DNA of 64,000 bases from Rutidosis leptorrhynchoides (GCF_046630445.1 NC_092333.1:719316001-719380000), one strand, 5' to 3'. Counted from the first letter of the stretch, positions 36,637 through 48,375 are shown. Translations and numbers: made by a program. The notes: generated from the letters alone by a model not told the origin.

Positions 36637-38585
36637 TCATTTTGATTTGATATTTGAAGTACCATTTGTAGGTATGATCGATGTGGTTGATTGGCATTGT
36701 GTTCCATTTGGGTTTAATACACGACGTATCATTGAAATATAAGTTTGACGGACAAAATGGAAATATAAAATCCTTTTGCTTTTCAGACTTACACATCTTT
36801 GGTTGAAAGCAAGTAACTCATTGAATGAGTACTTGATTGGTTTTGAAGAAACTGTGTTGGTTTTTTGTTTATTGTATGACACATGTTTAGAAAACATATG
36901 CTTTTTAGGTTTAGAAACATGGTCAGTCTTATCACAAGATTTCATGGAAGGTTTCTTTGGTTTGTGTGGAAACCATCAATATTGATCTCGATATCCTGTG
37001 ATTTTCCCATTTCTCCCATATCTAATTTCCAGAAACGGGATTAGTCTGAGTATGGCAACTAGAATGAACTCTTTGACCTGGAGATGGGGTTTTGTTAGAA
37101 GTTGAAGACTTTAATGGAGATTGAGTAGAAGCCTTCGAGTTTTTGGGTTTTCGGGTTAATTGTCTTGATTGCTCTATATACATGAGATCACCTTGTTATG
37201 TCTGATTTGTGGTTAGTTTAGTCTTGGACAATTTACTCAAATTCGGCTTTGAGTATGTCGAGGTGATAATTTCTTCTCAACTGTTTGAGGAGATTCAATT
37301 ATAGATTAAGTCCCAACCGATATTGACATTTGCTCAAGAAGACTAGATGATTCAAAATACTCTAAATCATCATAAATTTCATCTATATCATTGAAGATAT
37401 CGGTATGTTATTAAATGTTGGAGTTAAATTCAAGGTTTGGGTTCCTACAAATGTTTTTGATGGTTTGGTATCGGGAATGGCAACATTAATACCAACTGAC
37501 ACCATTTTGAGTTTTAAATGGTTTTCATTTTGAACCTTCGAGTTTGTTTGCAACTCATCCTTAAGTTTAGAAATTGAAGTTTTCAAACATAACTCACACG
37601 ATTGAAGTTGCAAATATTTGTCATTTAAATCTTGAATGGTTTTCTTAAAACTGAGAGTTTCTTTGTCAAAAGATGTCGTTTTGGAAATCACTTCATTCTC
37701 AAGCATAGTTATTCGCATTTTGGTTTGAGAAATGAAGTCAAGTTTATTCTTTTCAGAACTCTTTGTTTGTTTCACAAGATCTGATTCAAGATATATGATT
37801 TTCCGATTTAAAGCATGAATGGCTAGTTCTGATGTGGGTAATCAAAACATTCAGTTGTAGCTCGAAGTTTGGAAATTTCAGCATGCAAATTAAGTGATTA
37901 CCTCATATTTGGTGTTGAGATGAATATACATATTCTGAAGTCGAATGCGTTGTTCTTCAAAAAAAAATCGCTTTGTCGTTACATGTATGCTTTATGTTTA
38001 GAAAGTTGTTCTTTCATTTTGTCTTCAAGGATTTTGATTTGATCATACAACTTTACAACATGAGGATATGCATTCTTTAGTTCTTTCAACTCACTCTCTA
38101 GCTTTGAGATTTGCATTTTCAACTCTAGTTCGGTTGATTCCATTTGAAGATTGGATTTTGATGCAACAATCTCATCTTGGTACTTAAGTTGTAATTCTTT
38201 GTACGTCCTCGCTTGAGATTGTAAATCAGTTTGAAGAGTAGCCAATTTTCTTTGTAGTTGCTCATTCTTTGATTTGCTGTTTGAAAGATGTGAATCCAAT
38301 TCCTTGAGTTGAGCATTTCAACTTTTTAATGTCCTTAGAAGACGCTTTATAAGTTCCCAGTTCGACTTCAAGTTTATAAATCTTCTTTTTCAAGTCTGAT
38401 TCGATATACCGTGCAAATATTAATTGAAGCTGATAAGTCTCATACACCTTCACTTGACATGGAGGTTCATCAGAGTATATAATATGTTCTCTTGTAATGA
38501 AAAAACATTTAAATCTGCGATGTTGATGTTCATTTTCTTGTGTCAAAATTGGTTTTGCAGGTATTGGCTCTTGTTGAAAAGCCAT
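36637..38585 (-). pseudogene. Decayed coiled-coil polyprotein, retroelement-like
   Basis: Four open segments on the minus strand (38262-38585, 37979-38299, 37383-37775, 36637-36945) read in succession but in different frames, so stops and indels have broken one long ORF. The N-terminus is MAFQQEPIPAKPILTQENEH. The middle is long heptad-type helix (LQRKLATLQTDLQSQ, LESELKELKNAYPH, LDFISQTKMRITMLENEV). The last part is Lys/Ser/Asn-rich. Long coiled coils occur beside gag in some plant copia elements, but no zinc knuckle or pol motif is visible, so lineage is uncertain. A decayed host coiled-coil gene is the alternative. Confidence 0.45.
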
Positions 38586-39488
38586 TACGGTGAGAATTGA
38601 ATTTTCCTACAGGAAGGAAACTGAATAAACCTGTAAAAACTGAAAAACTTCGTGAAATTTCAAAATTTTGAATTTTCAGTTTATCTAATATCTAACAAAT
38701 TCACTTTTGGAGTCAATTTGGTAAGCATATCGGATTTTCTCGTGATACTCGTAAAACTGACAATCTAGAAGAAATTAACGAAATTTCAAAAAACCGGTCA
38801 AATGGTGACTTTTCGGTCTGAGGGTTGACCTTTGGTCAAAGTCAATGGGTAAAAGTCTAGTCACATTAATCAAAGATTCAAATCTTTACTCTAGAAGCCT
38901 TTTTCGTTAACTTTTTAAGAGAAAGTACTAATGAGCGTTAAGTTCTTTAGTTATAAAAGTAACGAATGGTTATTAGATAATATGGTGGGCCATGATTGAA
39001 TTAGACTAGTTTAATGGGCCTAATATGTTTTTAATCATATTCATATTGGGCATTATCAAATAGATCTTGGAGACTTGATGGATTAAAACAATATTTGGGC
39101 TAACTGTGAGACAATATAGGCCGAAACAGATTATGCCATAACATTTGATTAAGAATTGGGAATTGGCTAGGTTCTTGGACTAGAACTCTTGAATCTGTGT
39201 AGATGAAAAAAAAAAAATGTATGCAGAAAAAGAATTGGGCAACGGTACCTGTTATGACTTTCGATTCATCAGCCAACGCCCAACTTGATTGTGTTCACAT
39301 GTTCTATCATCGTATTATCGTGGTTTTATGACAAGATCGGATTATTGTTATAAAAAATGATAAACGTAACCTTAAAGGATATACGTAAGCATGTCATATA
39401 TAATTTAGTTTCATATTTATAACTTAAACTTGTCAATTTGCCATTAATAATATTAATATCGAAATTATATAATTAAGGAAAATCGATA

Positions 39489-39672
39489 CAACAACAACAA
39501 CAACAACAACAACACTACTCAATCATCGTATATGCGAGATATGGGGATGAATAGAAGAGAAGTTGTTTCTCCAACCACGAATCGTGAAAAAATTCTCCAC
39601 CCGGATGAAGAGAAAGTCATCCCTCTCTCTCTACTCCAGGGTAGAGAAATTGCTTCCGTGAGAACCTCCAGC
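39489..39672 (-). mobile_element. Possible SINE 3' fragment ending in (TTG)n
   Basis: On the minus strand: GGCTGGAGGTTCTCACGGAAG, then CTCTACCCTGGAGTAGAGAG, ending in TTGTTGTTG repeats (plus-strand CAA run at 39489-39513). This resembles the body and (TTG)n tail of TS-type SINEs of asterid plants. The tRNA-related head with boxes A and B is not seen, so it would be 5'-truncated. Recognition is from memory of the family consensus only. Confidence 0.45.
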
Positions 39673-40040
39673 CAAAAAAAAAACGAGACATCATGAAAAT
39701 TGTATAAACAAATTTTCATGGGTTAAGTCTGCTGAAATTGGTACATAGCATTGCATTCTCCTATTTATATACTGCAAGAAGCGTTTTTTTTTCTTACATA
39801 TCCTCATATGATGTGTTGTAAATAATTAATGATATGTTATTTGGTTAGCGTACAGAAACACGGCAGCAAAGCACAATCCAAAGAAGAACCAATCACCATA
39901 AAAGTGAATGAAAGCGTAAAAAGCCGTAAGTTTCATCGGACAGCGGTTAACGTGGAAAATAAAAGTCAACTTCCGAGTAATAAGGGTTGACTCACCAATC
40001 AGAACATGACGCGTGTCCATCTCTGAAGAAGAGTCTTTGA

Positions 40041-40060
40041 CTTTTTGCCTATAAATAGGC
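40041..40060 (+). promoter_or_regulatory. Promoter-like segment
   Basis: CTATAAATAGGCC is preceded by a CCAAT at 39997 and a TGACG-containing word at 40007 (ATGACGCG). The layout fits a plant core promoter. No ORF of note follows, so it may belong to a degraded LTR. Confidence 0.35.
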
Positions 40061-40909
40061 CACCTAGATTCCATTGATACGTTATATACATCATTTTGTC
40101 AGAGTGGTATTTTCTCTTTCTACAGATGAACTTTCTCTCTCTAAAGTGATTGACCAAGTTTAACCTTGACTGGATTCGCAGATTGACTTTGGATCCGGTA
40201 ATCATTGTATTCGGAGAGTACATGAAGACTAAAACTGCTCACCGTTAACGTGATTGTGATTTGCACTCGTATTTTATCCGCGATCCGGATTCAGTACGAT
40301 CAATAATACATAGTTCCTAATGATAACCTTTAAGAAGTAGGAACAGACATTATATCTGGACCACATATAACATATAATGGAGAGATGAGAAACAACTAAA
40401 GGAGTTGAAAGTTGAAACAAAAGTAATGGCTTTATTTGTTACGAGTACTATATATCATTGTAATGATAGTGTGACTACTACTATTGTGATAATATTGAAG
40501 CAATTTGTATTCAAACAAGTATATTATTTCTAACATACGAGTCAATATCATCACTGTTGAATTCCCATAATTCTTTCATTCTTCTTATATCAATGTTTTC
40601 AGTAGTTCTTGAAGTATTATCGTTTTCAATGTGTTTACAATTTAAATCATCTTATTTGGCTCAAAATGCTTACGTCTGCAGACTGCAGTGTTTGTAGGCT
40701 ATATAAGGTTTTGTTTTGATTATAAAACTCTTATAAAATTAGCCTGGTATTGACATAAAGAGAGCAAACAGTTGTAGCCATTCTCTCTTTGTACCATACC
40801 CAATGATCTGTCATATTGAAACAAACAGGTTCTTGACCCTCGTGACCGAAGGCTTTTTAGGCAAGCATTATGAAAAGCTCATTCAGTGTGACCCACGTAC
40901 GTATGCGAT

Positions 40910-41546
40910 ATGTTTGTCAAAATTAGTTGATAGTAGCTTTTAGCTTGTAGCTTGTAGATTATAGCTGGTAGCTGGTAGCTGGTAGCTGGTAACTGGTAAC
41001 TGGTAGCTGGTAGCTTTTTATATGTATTTAGTTATTTGACAGAGTAGCTGAACTGCTAAAATAAAGAGCAAAATGACAAAAAGCTAGAAGCTAATAGCTA
41101 GTTCTAGTAGCTTTATGTTTGGCAAAACTAGCTGGTAACTGGTAGCTTTTAGCTTTTAGCTTGTAGCTTGTAGCTGGTAGCTTTTTAATTATATTTTGGT
41201 GTTTGGCATAGGAGCACAATATATTAAATAAAGAGTAAAATGACGAAAAGATAGAAGCTAAAAGCTAAACGCTACTTATAGTAGCTTTTAGCTTTTAGCT
41301 TTTTTCATCTGTCTAAAAGTTGTAAGCTTGTTTACCCAAACGAAATTTTTTATTAAATAGGAGCTTTTTCATAAAAGCTAAAACCTAAAAGCTCCGCGCC
41401 AAAACATAGCCTTTACCTTTTAGCTTTTTCCATCTCTCAAAAAGATTTATGTTTTTGCAACCAAACAAAGCTTTTTATTTGACGAGAGATTTTTCATAAA
41501 AGCTAAAAGCTCCTAAATGATCCAAAAAGCTCTTTGCCAAACATGG
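40910..41546. repeat. AGCTTTT/AAAAGCT self-complementary repeat, DNA-transposon-like
   Basis: Dozens of AGCTTTTAGC and TAGCTGG words are arranged as inverted and tandem repeats. The edges TGTTTGTCAAAA (40913) and GCTCTTTGCCAAACA (41532-41546) look like terminal inverted repeats, and TGTTTGGCAAAAC recurs inside at about 41118. This suggests two juxtaposed copies of a hAT-like MITE. No clear 8-bp target duplication was found. Confidence 0.5.
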
Positions 41547-41911
41547 ACATAACATGTACAAGTTAATAAGCGGATTTCACGTTACAATCTCCATACTCAC
41601 TACAACAAATTTGCTATTTAGTCACACATATTCTTACATGTTTTCTAAAAACGTAAACTTTTTTATTAAATTCTACACGCTTATAAATGTGTGTAATTGT
41701 AATACATTTATAAGCGTGGAAATCGTCATAGTTTCACACTCAACATTTTAAAGAAGAAAAATTCACACTTATTGGCATGTACGATCATAGATATAATTAC
41801 AGTTAAGAGTGTTAAATAAAATTTGTCACACTAGATTTGTTTACGCTTCTTCTTGTGTGAAGAAATAAGGTGTCTCACACATTTAAATGTGATTAACTTT
41901 GCTTTTGTACA

Positions 41912-43905
41912 TGTAACGACCCAACCCGTTATCCAACCGAAAATACTTAATTTTTTTTTTTACAAAGATCAGTTTTTCAGTCAAATGGAGCGCCACTTCA
42001 TATAGGGGCGCGCCGCTCCGATTCCTGCTGTCCAAATTGTCATTTTTACGCAAAAAGATCTCCCGCTTCCCGACACTTTTAGTCGAAACGGTTTTCACAA
42101 CACATTACAATAAGTAAAACTAAGAGATTTCCATAATAAAAACGAGTTTTACTACACCAGGCCCACATCGTCCCGAATTACGAATTTCGTACAAAATACA
42201 AGTTTCGACCACAAAAAGTTTAACTTCCAAACGACACTTAGAGCATGGTGTTTGGGGTTTAAACTACCCATATCTTGGTCGAACTTCCAAAAGCTAATCC
42301 CCCGAGAGCCACTAATCCAAGCAAATACCTTTACTCTTATCCACGCCGGAGCCTAAAAAGGTAAACAACGAGAGTGGTAAGCTAACGCTTAGTGAATGCA
42401 ATAATTATACATATACATATATAACCTACTTACTTGCAATCACTTACATATTTACCGCATGCATGCTAGCAATATAATTAGCATACCAATCTCAAAGTAT
42501 AACGCTACAAACCTCCGACATCACAAGCTAGCATAACAATAGCATATAAAACGAACAATAGAATATGCTACACTACAACACACAACCATGGTTAACCAAT
42601 CGTACAAAGGAATGGTACTCGATTTTTCCATCGGTATTCATAACAACCGTTAGAGTACTTAACGCGTCGTATACTAACCCCACGGGTGGCATCTTAACAC
42701 GTCAATACTTTACCCCGGGTGGCGTCTTAACACGTCGACACTTCACCCGTCATACTTCCCGGAGTGGTGTCTTAGCACGTCGACACTTCACCCCCGAGTG
42801 GTGTCTTAACACGTCGACACTTCACTCGTCACGTGAGATGTGGCGTCTTAACACGTCGACACTTCACACCTCACGCTACATAAATAAATACATTATATAC
42901 ACACACATATAATTATTCCACTCACCTTAACGCCTTTGGTGAATGATAACCGAACTTGCAACCTTCAATGTAACGTACCTATTACATCATGCATACAATC
43001 AATCACACAATCAAGTTGGTCAACCAACTCACTCACCATCCTAGTGTCATTTGGCCCATAGTGCAATTTCGACCCATTTGCACTCTTAATTATAATATTA
43101 GGTCAAATTCGCCAAACCCAACACTAACCAATTATGGTCTTAACACCCTTTTTAACACAATGTTAGCGCATTTTCATACCTAATTAACAATCTAGGTCAC
43201 CCAAGGCTCATTTGACCCATTTCAAGGTTAACACACCCATTTGGGTCACCAACATGCCCAAATAATACCCACTTACATAATATCAAAGTGTGCTAGTGAT
43301 TAACTAACCTTTTAAGACTCGTAACCACCAATTAACACTTTGAAACCTTAGGTTAGTTACTATTGAGTCCTCATGACTCAATCTTACCCAAAAACACCTG
43401 AATCACCAAATATGGGTTTTATGTTCACCATTTACCCAAACCCTAACCCTTATATAAATTAAAGTAAGGAAATCAAAGTTAGGACATACCACCACAATCA
43501 AAACGTAGCTAGTGGATAGATGAACAACTTTAATACACGGGCTTTGACCCGAAATAAACTTCTTCCTCCTTGATTTGAGCTTTCTCTCTCTCAAATAGGT
43601 TTCTCACTCTAGAACCTTTAATTGGAGAGATGATGTGGTTGGTGATAATGTTGAATGTGTTTCAACCACCACACAACTGGCCACTAAAGCCCCAAACTCG
43701 TCCTCATGTGAAAAGACAAGAATGCCCCTCATTAAACTTTAAATTAAAAACAAGAATCTGTCACAGGAAAGTTGCGCGGCGCGCGCCCTCAAACCTGCGC
43801 GGCGCGCCATATGTTCATATCAGTTTTTGTGCTTTTCATTTACACTTCACAAACTTTATGTACAACATAAATACTCTTATGCCCAATAAATATTTGGGTC
43901 TTACA
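41912..43905 (-). mobile_element. Solo LTR of family A', target duplication gtaca
   Basis: Plus-strand edges TGTAACGACCC and GGGTCTTACA are flanked by gtaca at 41907-41911 and 43906-43910. It resembles family A at both ends and in the region CATGGTTAACCAATCGTACAA (shared with 836 and 21182). It has a matching stem-loop array and GGCGCGC words (41996, 43775, 43798), but is otherwise diverged. On the minus strand it runs TGTAAGACC to GGGTCGTTACA. Confidence 0.93.
42649..42874. repeat. Tandem stem-loop array in A' LTR
   Basis: About six units have a core of CTTAACACGTCGACACTT type and paired arms: GTTAG/CTAAC, GGGTG/TACCC (one G-T), GGGTG/CACCC, one poorly paired unit, GAGTG/CACTC, and GTGAGATGTG/CACACCTCAC. 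Organisation and position equal the family A array although the core sequence differs (ACACGTCGAC vs ACACCGCGAC). Confidence 0.85.
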
Positions 43906-44085
43906 GTACACAATCACAAGTTCGAACTTTTTTATTTACAATTTTATGTGTGAAACTATAAATTCAACACTTATACATGTAACAAACTTACACACATTTA
44001 TAAATGTAACGAATTATTAAAAAGTTCACGCTTTTAAAAAAGTGTGTAAAACTATGTGTGACCAATTAGTTAATTTGTTGTAGTG

Positions 44086-45505
44086 ACTTTGAAATAACGA
44101 ACTTTTTAACAAACACATATTAATCGAATCTCAAATTTATATAAACTTGACAGATTATTTTTCAAATAACTAGATTATTTTTTCATTTAGATCAAAATGT
44201 ACCGGCACCAAAAATTGATAATTAAGCTTCAACACCTTTGAGGGCACTTAGCCTCAACGCCACATATAATGACCGAAGAAAATATCATCAACTAACTTGA
44301 ACACCAAAAAGAAAAATCGGATCACCACTGCATATAAATATTGAATGTATCAGTTTCAACTTTTTCACTGGCTCAATTAAATGTTGATTAGGCTTAAGCT
44401 AACATATGGGCTGAACGAGAGCTGGCATGGTTGGAGTATTTGTTGTCTTGGGTATAATTTCCTTTGTATCTAACATGTGAGTATGTATTCGTTAAAATAT
44501 GTCTACAATTAGTCTATACTCGGTATGTGGTTAATTTTAGTATATATTGCCTCGGTGTATAGTCGTCTCAGATTGTAAATATTTAAGTATGTAGTCATTG
44601 CAATGAGTAGTTGCTTCATTATTGCTTCATTCTCTTGTTGTCTTAGTTTGTGCTCATGTGTTGGTATGAGTATGTGATCAGATACTCGAAATTCAAAACA
44701 AATTCAAAATTCGATATCTTCAAATTTAAGCAATAGATCAAGCTCAAATGTTTACAAAGATGCAATTAGAAAAGAAAGGGCTTTGAAAACAAATCCACAA
44801 CAACCAAACTTAAATCCGCGGCTAGAACCATGCTTATCACCACTACCCCGTTCCCCATTAGTTACGGGTAACCACCACCAACTAGGTGGTGGATCACCTT
44901 CTCAACCAACAGAGAATGGAAGCTTGTATCTGACATTAGTCGGCCGCCATTGGTGGTGAACCACCAAAGTCGCATGTTATAAGTTATAAGAAGATCGGAT
45001 GATCACTAAACCACCAGCCAGCCACCAGTTGTCACCACCAACTGGGTGGTGGAGCAGCAGCTCTTTCATCAGATCTGGAAAAGCCAGGAACAGACACGGA
45101 GAGGTCGGCTAACAACCATAGCATTCGGTGGCCACCACCAACTGGCGGTGCACTACCAGCTACTGTCGTAACAAGAAGTTCTAGCGAGGTCCGGTACCGA
45201 AAAAATTTGCTAAATAGAAAGTATGGTCTTAATTTCAAGAGAGAGCGTAACCGAATAACATTCATTAGGACCAAAAAATAAATTGCCCATTTTATTTGCA
45301 ACCGTATCTAATCTAACATACTATTGAAACTATATACTATTCAAGCTAAGCTTTGCGGAGGTGACTAATATTCCGTACCACCCCCTACTTTCTCCCTATA
45401 AATAAAGCACACGGAAAGCGCGGAGTCCTAAGCCACTAATGTTGTGGTGAAGGTTATACCTCTAAAAATCCACTTTTATTGTAATGTGTCAACTAATCTT
45501 ATTCA
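44086..45505. other. Gene-poor interval with GGTGGTGG hairpins
   Basis: It contains three CCACCACCAACT...GGTGG hairpin words (44871-44895, 45034-45054, 45131-45145), a TATA-like CCTATAAATAAAG at 45396, and a short ATG-less open frame (44678-44959). No gene can be supported. Confidence 0.35.
44678..44959 (+). pseudogene. Possible gene fragment, no start codon
   Basis: 93 open codons without ATG, including KDAIRKERALKTNPQQPNLN and a Pro/Leu-rich stretch, then a His/Gly-rich part over the GGTGGTGG hairpin. Composition is more protein-like than the surroundings. I do not recognise it. It could be a captured exon piece or chance. Confidence 0.2.
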
Positions 45506-46566
45506 GGGTGTGTTTGTTTGCTTCTGAATGGAACCATTCAGATCTGAGCACTGAATCGGTCAGTGTTCAGTGTGTTTGACATGTACATCTGAATGAAAAG
45601 CTTCCTCTGAACGACTTCCGAACCATTCATATCCTGAAATGTCTCTATATAGTTCAGATCCCACTTCTCCCCTAAATACCCTTTTATTTCTCACTAGTTT
45701 TCATCTCTTTCTAATCACAATCGTGATTCTCAAATCTTCCACTGGTTGATATCCTTTCTTCAGGTAATTATTCTTCACCCTTAATAATCATCTACTTTGA
45801 AACCCTAATATTTTTAATTTTCCTTCTTAGATGTATATTTATTTATCATAAGTGTTTATATGATTCTAGTGATTTCTTACAAAATAACAATTTATTTTCT
45901 TCCTTATATGTTTCCATCGATTATACTCTGTTACATGATCTTTCTTTATAATGCTTATATCCTTTTTTACTATTTATCAATAGACCCAATATTTCTATCA
46001 ATCCTTTTTTTTTATTATTATTATTTATGGATAGACCCAAAAACTTTTGATTTTAGCCTCTGTTGTATTTTAAGGATTTTTTGGGCTAATTAGGTGAATT
46101 CTATCTGCTGCGAAGGTTTATCCTTTTATGTTTGGGCTAATTATGCATTTACTGATAATGTTTTGGTGAGTATAATTGTTTGCGAACTTCTCTGTATAAT
46201 TGATTTTTTCAGAAAATAATAAAGTGACAGAAGTCTCGGGCTTAATTGTGTTGATCGTAGTTAGAAAGGAATTGTTTGGAAAATTTGGTTTGTAATTATT
46301 TACATCAACCGCTTAGAAAGTTGTCACTGTATCTATATAATTGGTAGGCTTACAATGTTGTATTTAAGTGAATATCGTTTATTATTTATTTAAAGTTACA
46401 TATATATACAGGGATAAAATTGTAATTTAGCTCATTCAGAGTGTTGATTCAGGACTCTTATCAAACAGTAAATTTTCATTAAGAATCATATTGATTCAGA
46501 TTTTCCGAACCATTCAGAGCTCTGAACCATTCAGTGCTAAACCATTCAGTTTTATCAAACGCACCC
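45506..46566. mobile_element. Tourist-like (PIF/Harbinger) non-autonomous element
   Basis: The ends GGGTGTGTTTGTTTG and CAAACGCACCC are inverted repeats that continue into CTGAATGG/CCATTCAG. The 3-bp tca lies on both sides (45503-45505, 46567-46569). Many ACCATTCAG words cluster near both ends. It is 1,061 bp with no transposase. The 3-bp duplication and GGGTG ends favour PIF/Harbinger; hAT is the alternative. Confidence 0.7.
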
Positions 46567-47335
46567 TCAGTGTCTATCTTGAACTTTTTGACTTAGATCT
46601 TTTACGGTGCTTTTGTATTAGGGGACTCATTATCCACGTGAAAGTTCACCTTTGGCTTGCGCCAATTTAATGGCGAAGATAGGCAATCATTCGTGAAACA
46701 AAGCGCCCAAAAAATTACACCGTTTACTTGGCGTTGAATGGAGGTGGATGGCTTGTCCCACTTGCTTGTATACTTTTTTTTTTTTAGGTATTATATAGTA
46801 AGACGATATGGAGTATTTAGTGAAAGATTACATGTTGAAAAATGTTGACGTTGATGTAGCGTTGAAGTAGAAGAGAGAAGTTCACTTAATGTAAAAATGT
46901 GAAGTGACGTTATACGTACATCATAACCCGTAATGTGTAATCCCTGGCTTCATTTACACCCACTCCATTATTTTAATAATAATTCTAGTTCTAATGTTTA
47001 TGTCAACTACGTGTTAGATGCGTGTCTTGTAATTCAAAATATAATAAATAATAAATATATGCATATACATATAATATAAATAACTACCAGTAAAAGAGTT
47101 CAACACTTGCTTCGCTGGGGTTAGCAAAATTTTTTTGTTTGCAAATTCAAATATCTTTGCATTTTGCAACACTGTACACAATTTTAAATAATGATGATGC
47201 AATTTTAAATAATAACGATGCAATTTCGAATAATGGCTACATCAATAGGTGTGTAAGTACCCTAAAATGTTTTAAGAGAGAAGACTCGAACTTGAGACAT
47301 TAAGGTGTTGGGCGTACCAATAGGTAGCCAAAGGG

Positions 47336-47395
<60 letters not shown>

Positions 47396-47854
47396 ACAAT
47401 AAGAATAATATTTCATAGTTTTTTATCATTATAACAGATGCTGAGGTTGAAATAAGTAATTAATACAATATTCGAAAGTCAATGTTGGGTACAGATATTA
47501 TATTGACTTATAAGTAACGTCAGGTTAAAATTTAAGTCAAGTAATTCAGGTTAAAATTTAGGGCAAAATGTTTATATCCGAAACACTTTTAAAGGATATG
47601 TTTATTAAAAATCACAATCACATCACAAAATTATAATATAACTCGAGCAAAATTGAATTCCCGTTAAAAATCAACTATTTGAAAAGGAAATATAATATAC
47701 TTAAATCATGCTAAATTATACGGATTACACTAGTTATAAACAGTAATAGCCTCTTCATCGATCTACACTAGCACTAAATAAAGCTAGGACGCATACTTAA
47801 CAATCATAGTTTGACCTTTTTCTCCTCACAAAATTAAACACGAACACATGCATA
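46567..47854. other. Intergenic interval upstream of microsatellite
   Basis: No coding signal. A tRNA-like word on the minus strand (AAGTTCGAGTCTTC at about 47284-47297, box B-like) lies next to a (TAT)n run at 47336-47394, a pairing of box B and TTA tract that recalls the family B modules, though in the opposite order. Confidence 0.4.
47336..47394. repeat. (TTA)n microsatellite
   Basis: About 59 bp of TTA/TAT trinucleotides. Confidence 0.95.
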
Positions 47855-48140
47855 CTAACTTAACTTGGATATTAACCATGAAGAGGCCGTGTGATGTTTA
47901 TTGTCGTCATCGGACTCCACATGAGATCGATAAATTATCAAATTTGGTTTTAAGTTGAAGTTTGTGATGATTAGATTCTTATTAAGTTTCTCATCACCTT
48001 CGATAGGCAAGATATCTTGAATTGCACTTGGCATGGGTTCATCTTTCATTATGCTTCTCCAATATTCCCTTGGATTGCTTCTTGATTCATTACTTCTCAT
48101 AATCTAATCATTTAAACATATGATATAACAACACACTATT

Positions 48141-48182
<42 letters not shown>

Positions 48183-48330
48183 CAAAAAGGATCGACTAAA
48201 CAAATAAAAAGGATTACAAATAAGGGTTTGTAAGCAATTGCTATATGTGGACATGAATTTAATTAATTAGATTAATGCTTACCACGAGAAGGGAGAAGAG
48301 GATAATTAACTTTGAGAGAGACTTCATCAT
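47855..48330 (-). CDS. Organ-specific protein (S2/P4-like), two exons
   Basis: Exon 1 is 48283-48330 (starting MMKSLSKLIILFSLLV, a secretion signal). A GTAAGC donor is at 48277-48282. The intron is 48104-48282 with AG at 48104-48105. Exon 2 is 47855-48103, in phase, for a total of 98 residues. The motif PREYWRSIMKDEPMPSAIQD followed by FNLKPNLIIYRSHVES is the signature of plant organ-specific proteins (S2/P4 family), small secreted proteins of unknown biochemical role expressed in particular organs. The other acceptor (48129) would give a stop. The ORF is intact and the signal peptide, domain and splice sites agree, so this is probably a working host gene, although short for the family. Confidence 0.85.
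48144..48180. repeat. A37 run inside the host-gene intron
   Basis: On the coding (minus) strand this is a T37 run ending about 38 nt upstream of the acceptor AG at 48104, so it could serve as an over-long polypyrimidine tract. Homopolymers of this length are also prone to sequencing error and length polymorphism. Confidence 0.9.
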
Positions 48331-48367
48331 GCCTTATGGTAATGTTCCTTTCGGGTTTAGCATTATT

Positions 48368-48375
48368 ATTTATAG
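48368..48375 (-). promoter_or_regulatory. TATA box of the organ-specific protein gene
   Basis: The minus strand reads TCTATAAATAATAATG about 40-45 nt upstream of the ATG at 48330. Position and sequence fit a core promoter with a very short 5' UTR. Confidence 0.6.

Larger units (their letters stand above)
38590..40905. other. Gene-poor interval
   Basis: AT-rich with no convincing ORF. It contains a possible SINE fragment (39489-39672) and a promoter-like segment at 40041. The word GGTTGACCTTTGGTCAAAGTC near 38822 is a small inverted repeat (TTGACC/GGTCAA). Confidence 0.35.
41598..44085. mobile_element. CACTA-type MITE split by a solo LTR
   Basis: The terminal inverted repeats CACTACAACAAATT and AATTTGTTGTAGTG are long and imperfect (inner GTCACACAT/ATGTGTGAC also pair). 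The 3-bp target duplication act is at 41595-41597 and 44086-44088. Removing the nested solo LTR leaves about 489 bp with no transposase. CACTA ends plus a 3-bp duplication assign it to the CACTA superfamily. Confidence 0.9.

Noticed and set aside
40041-40300. Promoter of an endogenous pararetrovirus
   Set aside because: TATA and TGACG words alone are not diagnostic; no viral ORF, RT or movement-protein motif lies nearby.
42565-42912. 115-codon Thr/Arg/His-rich frame
   Set aside because: It is a translation of the stem-loop array in the A' LTR.
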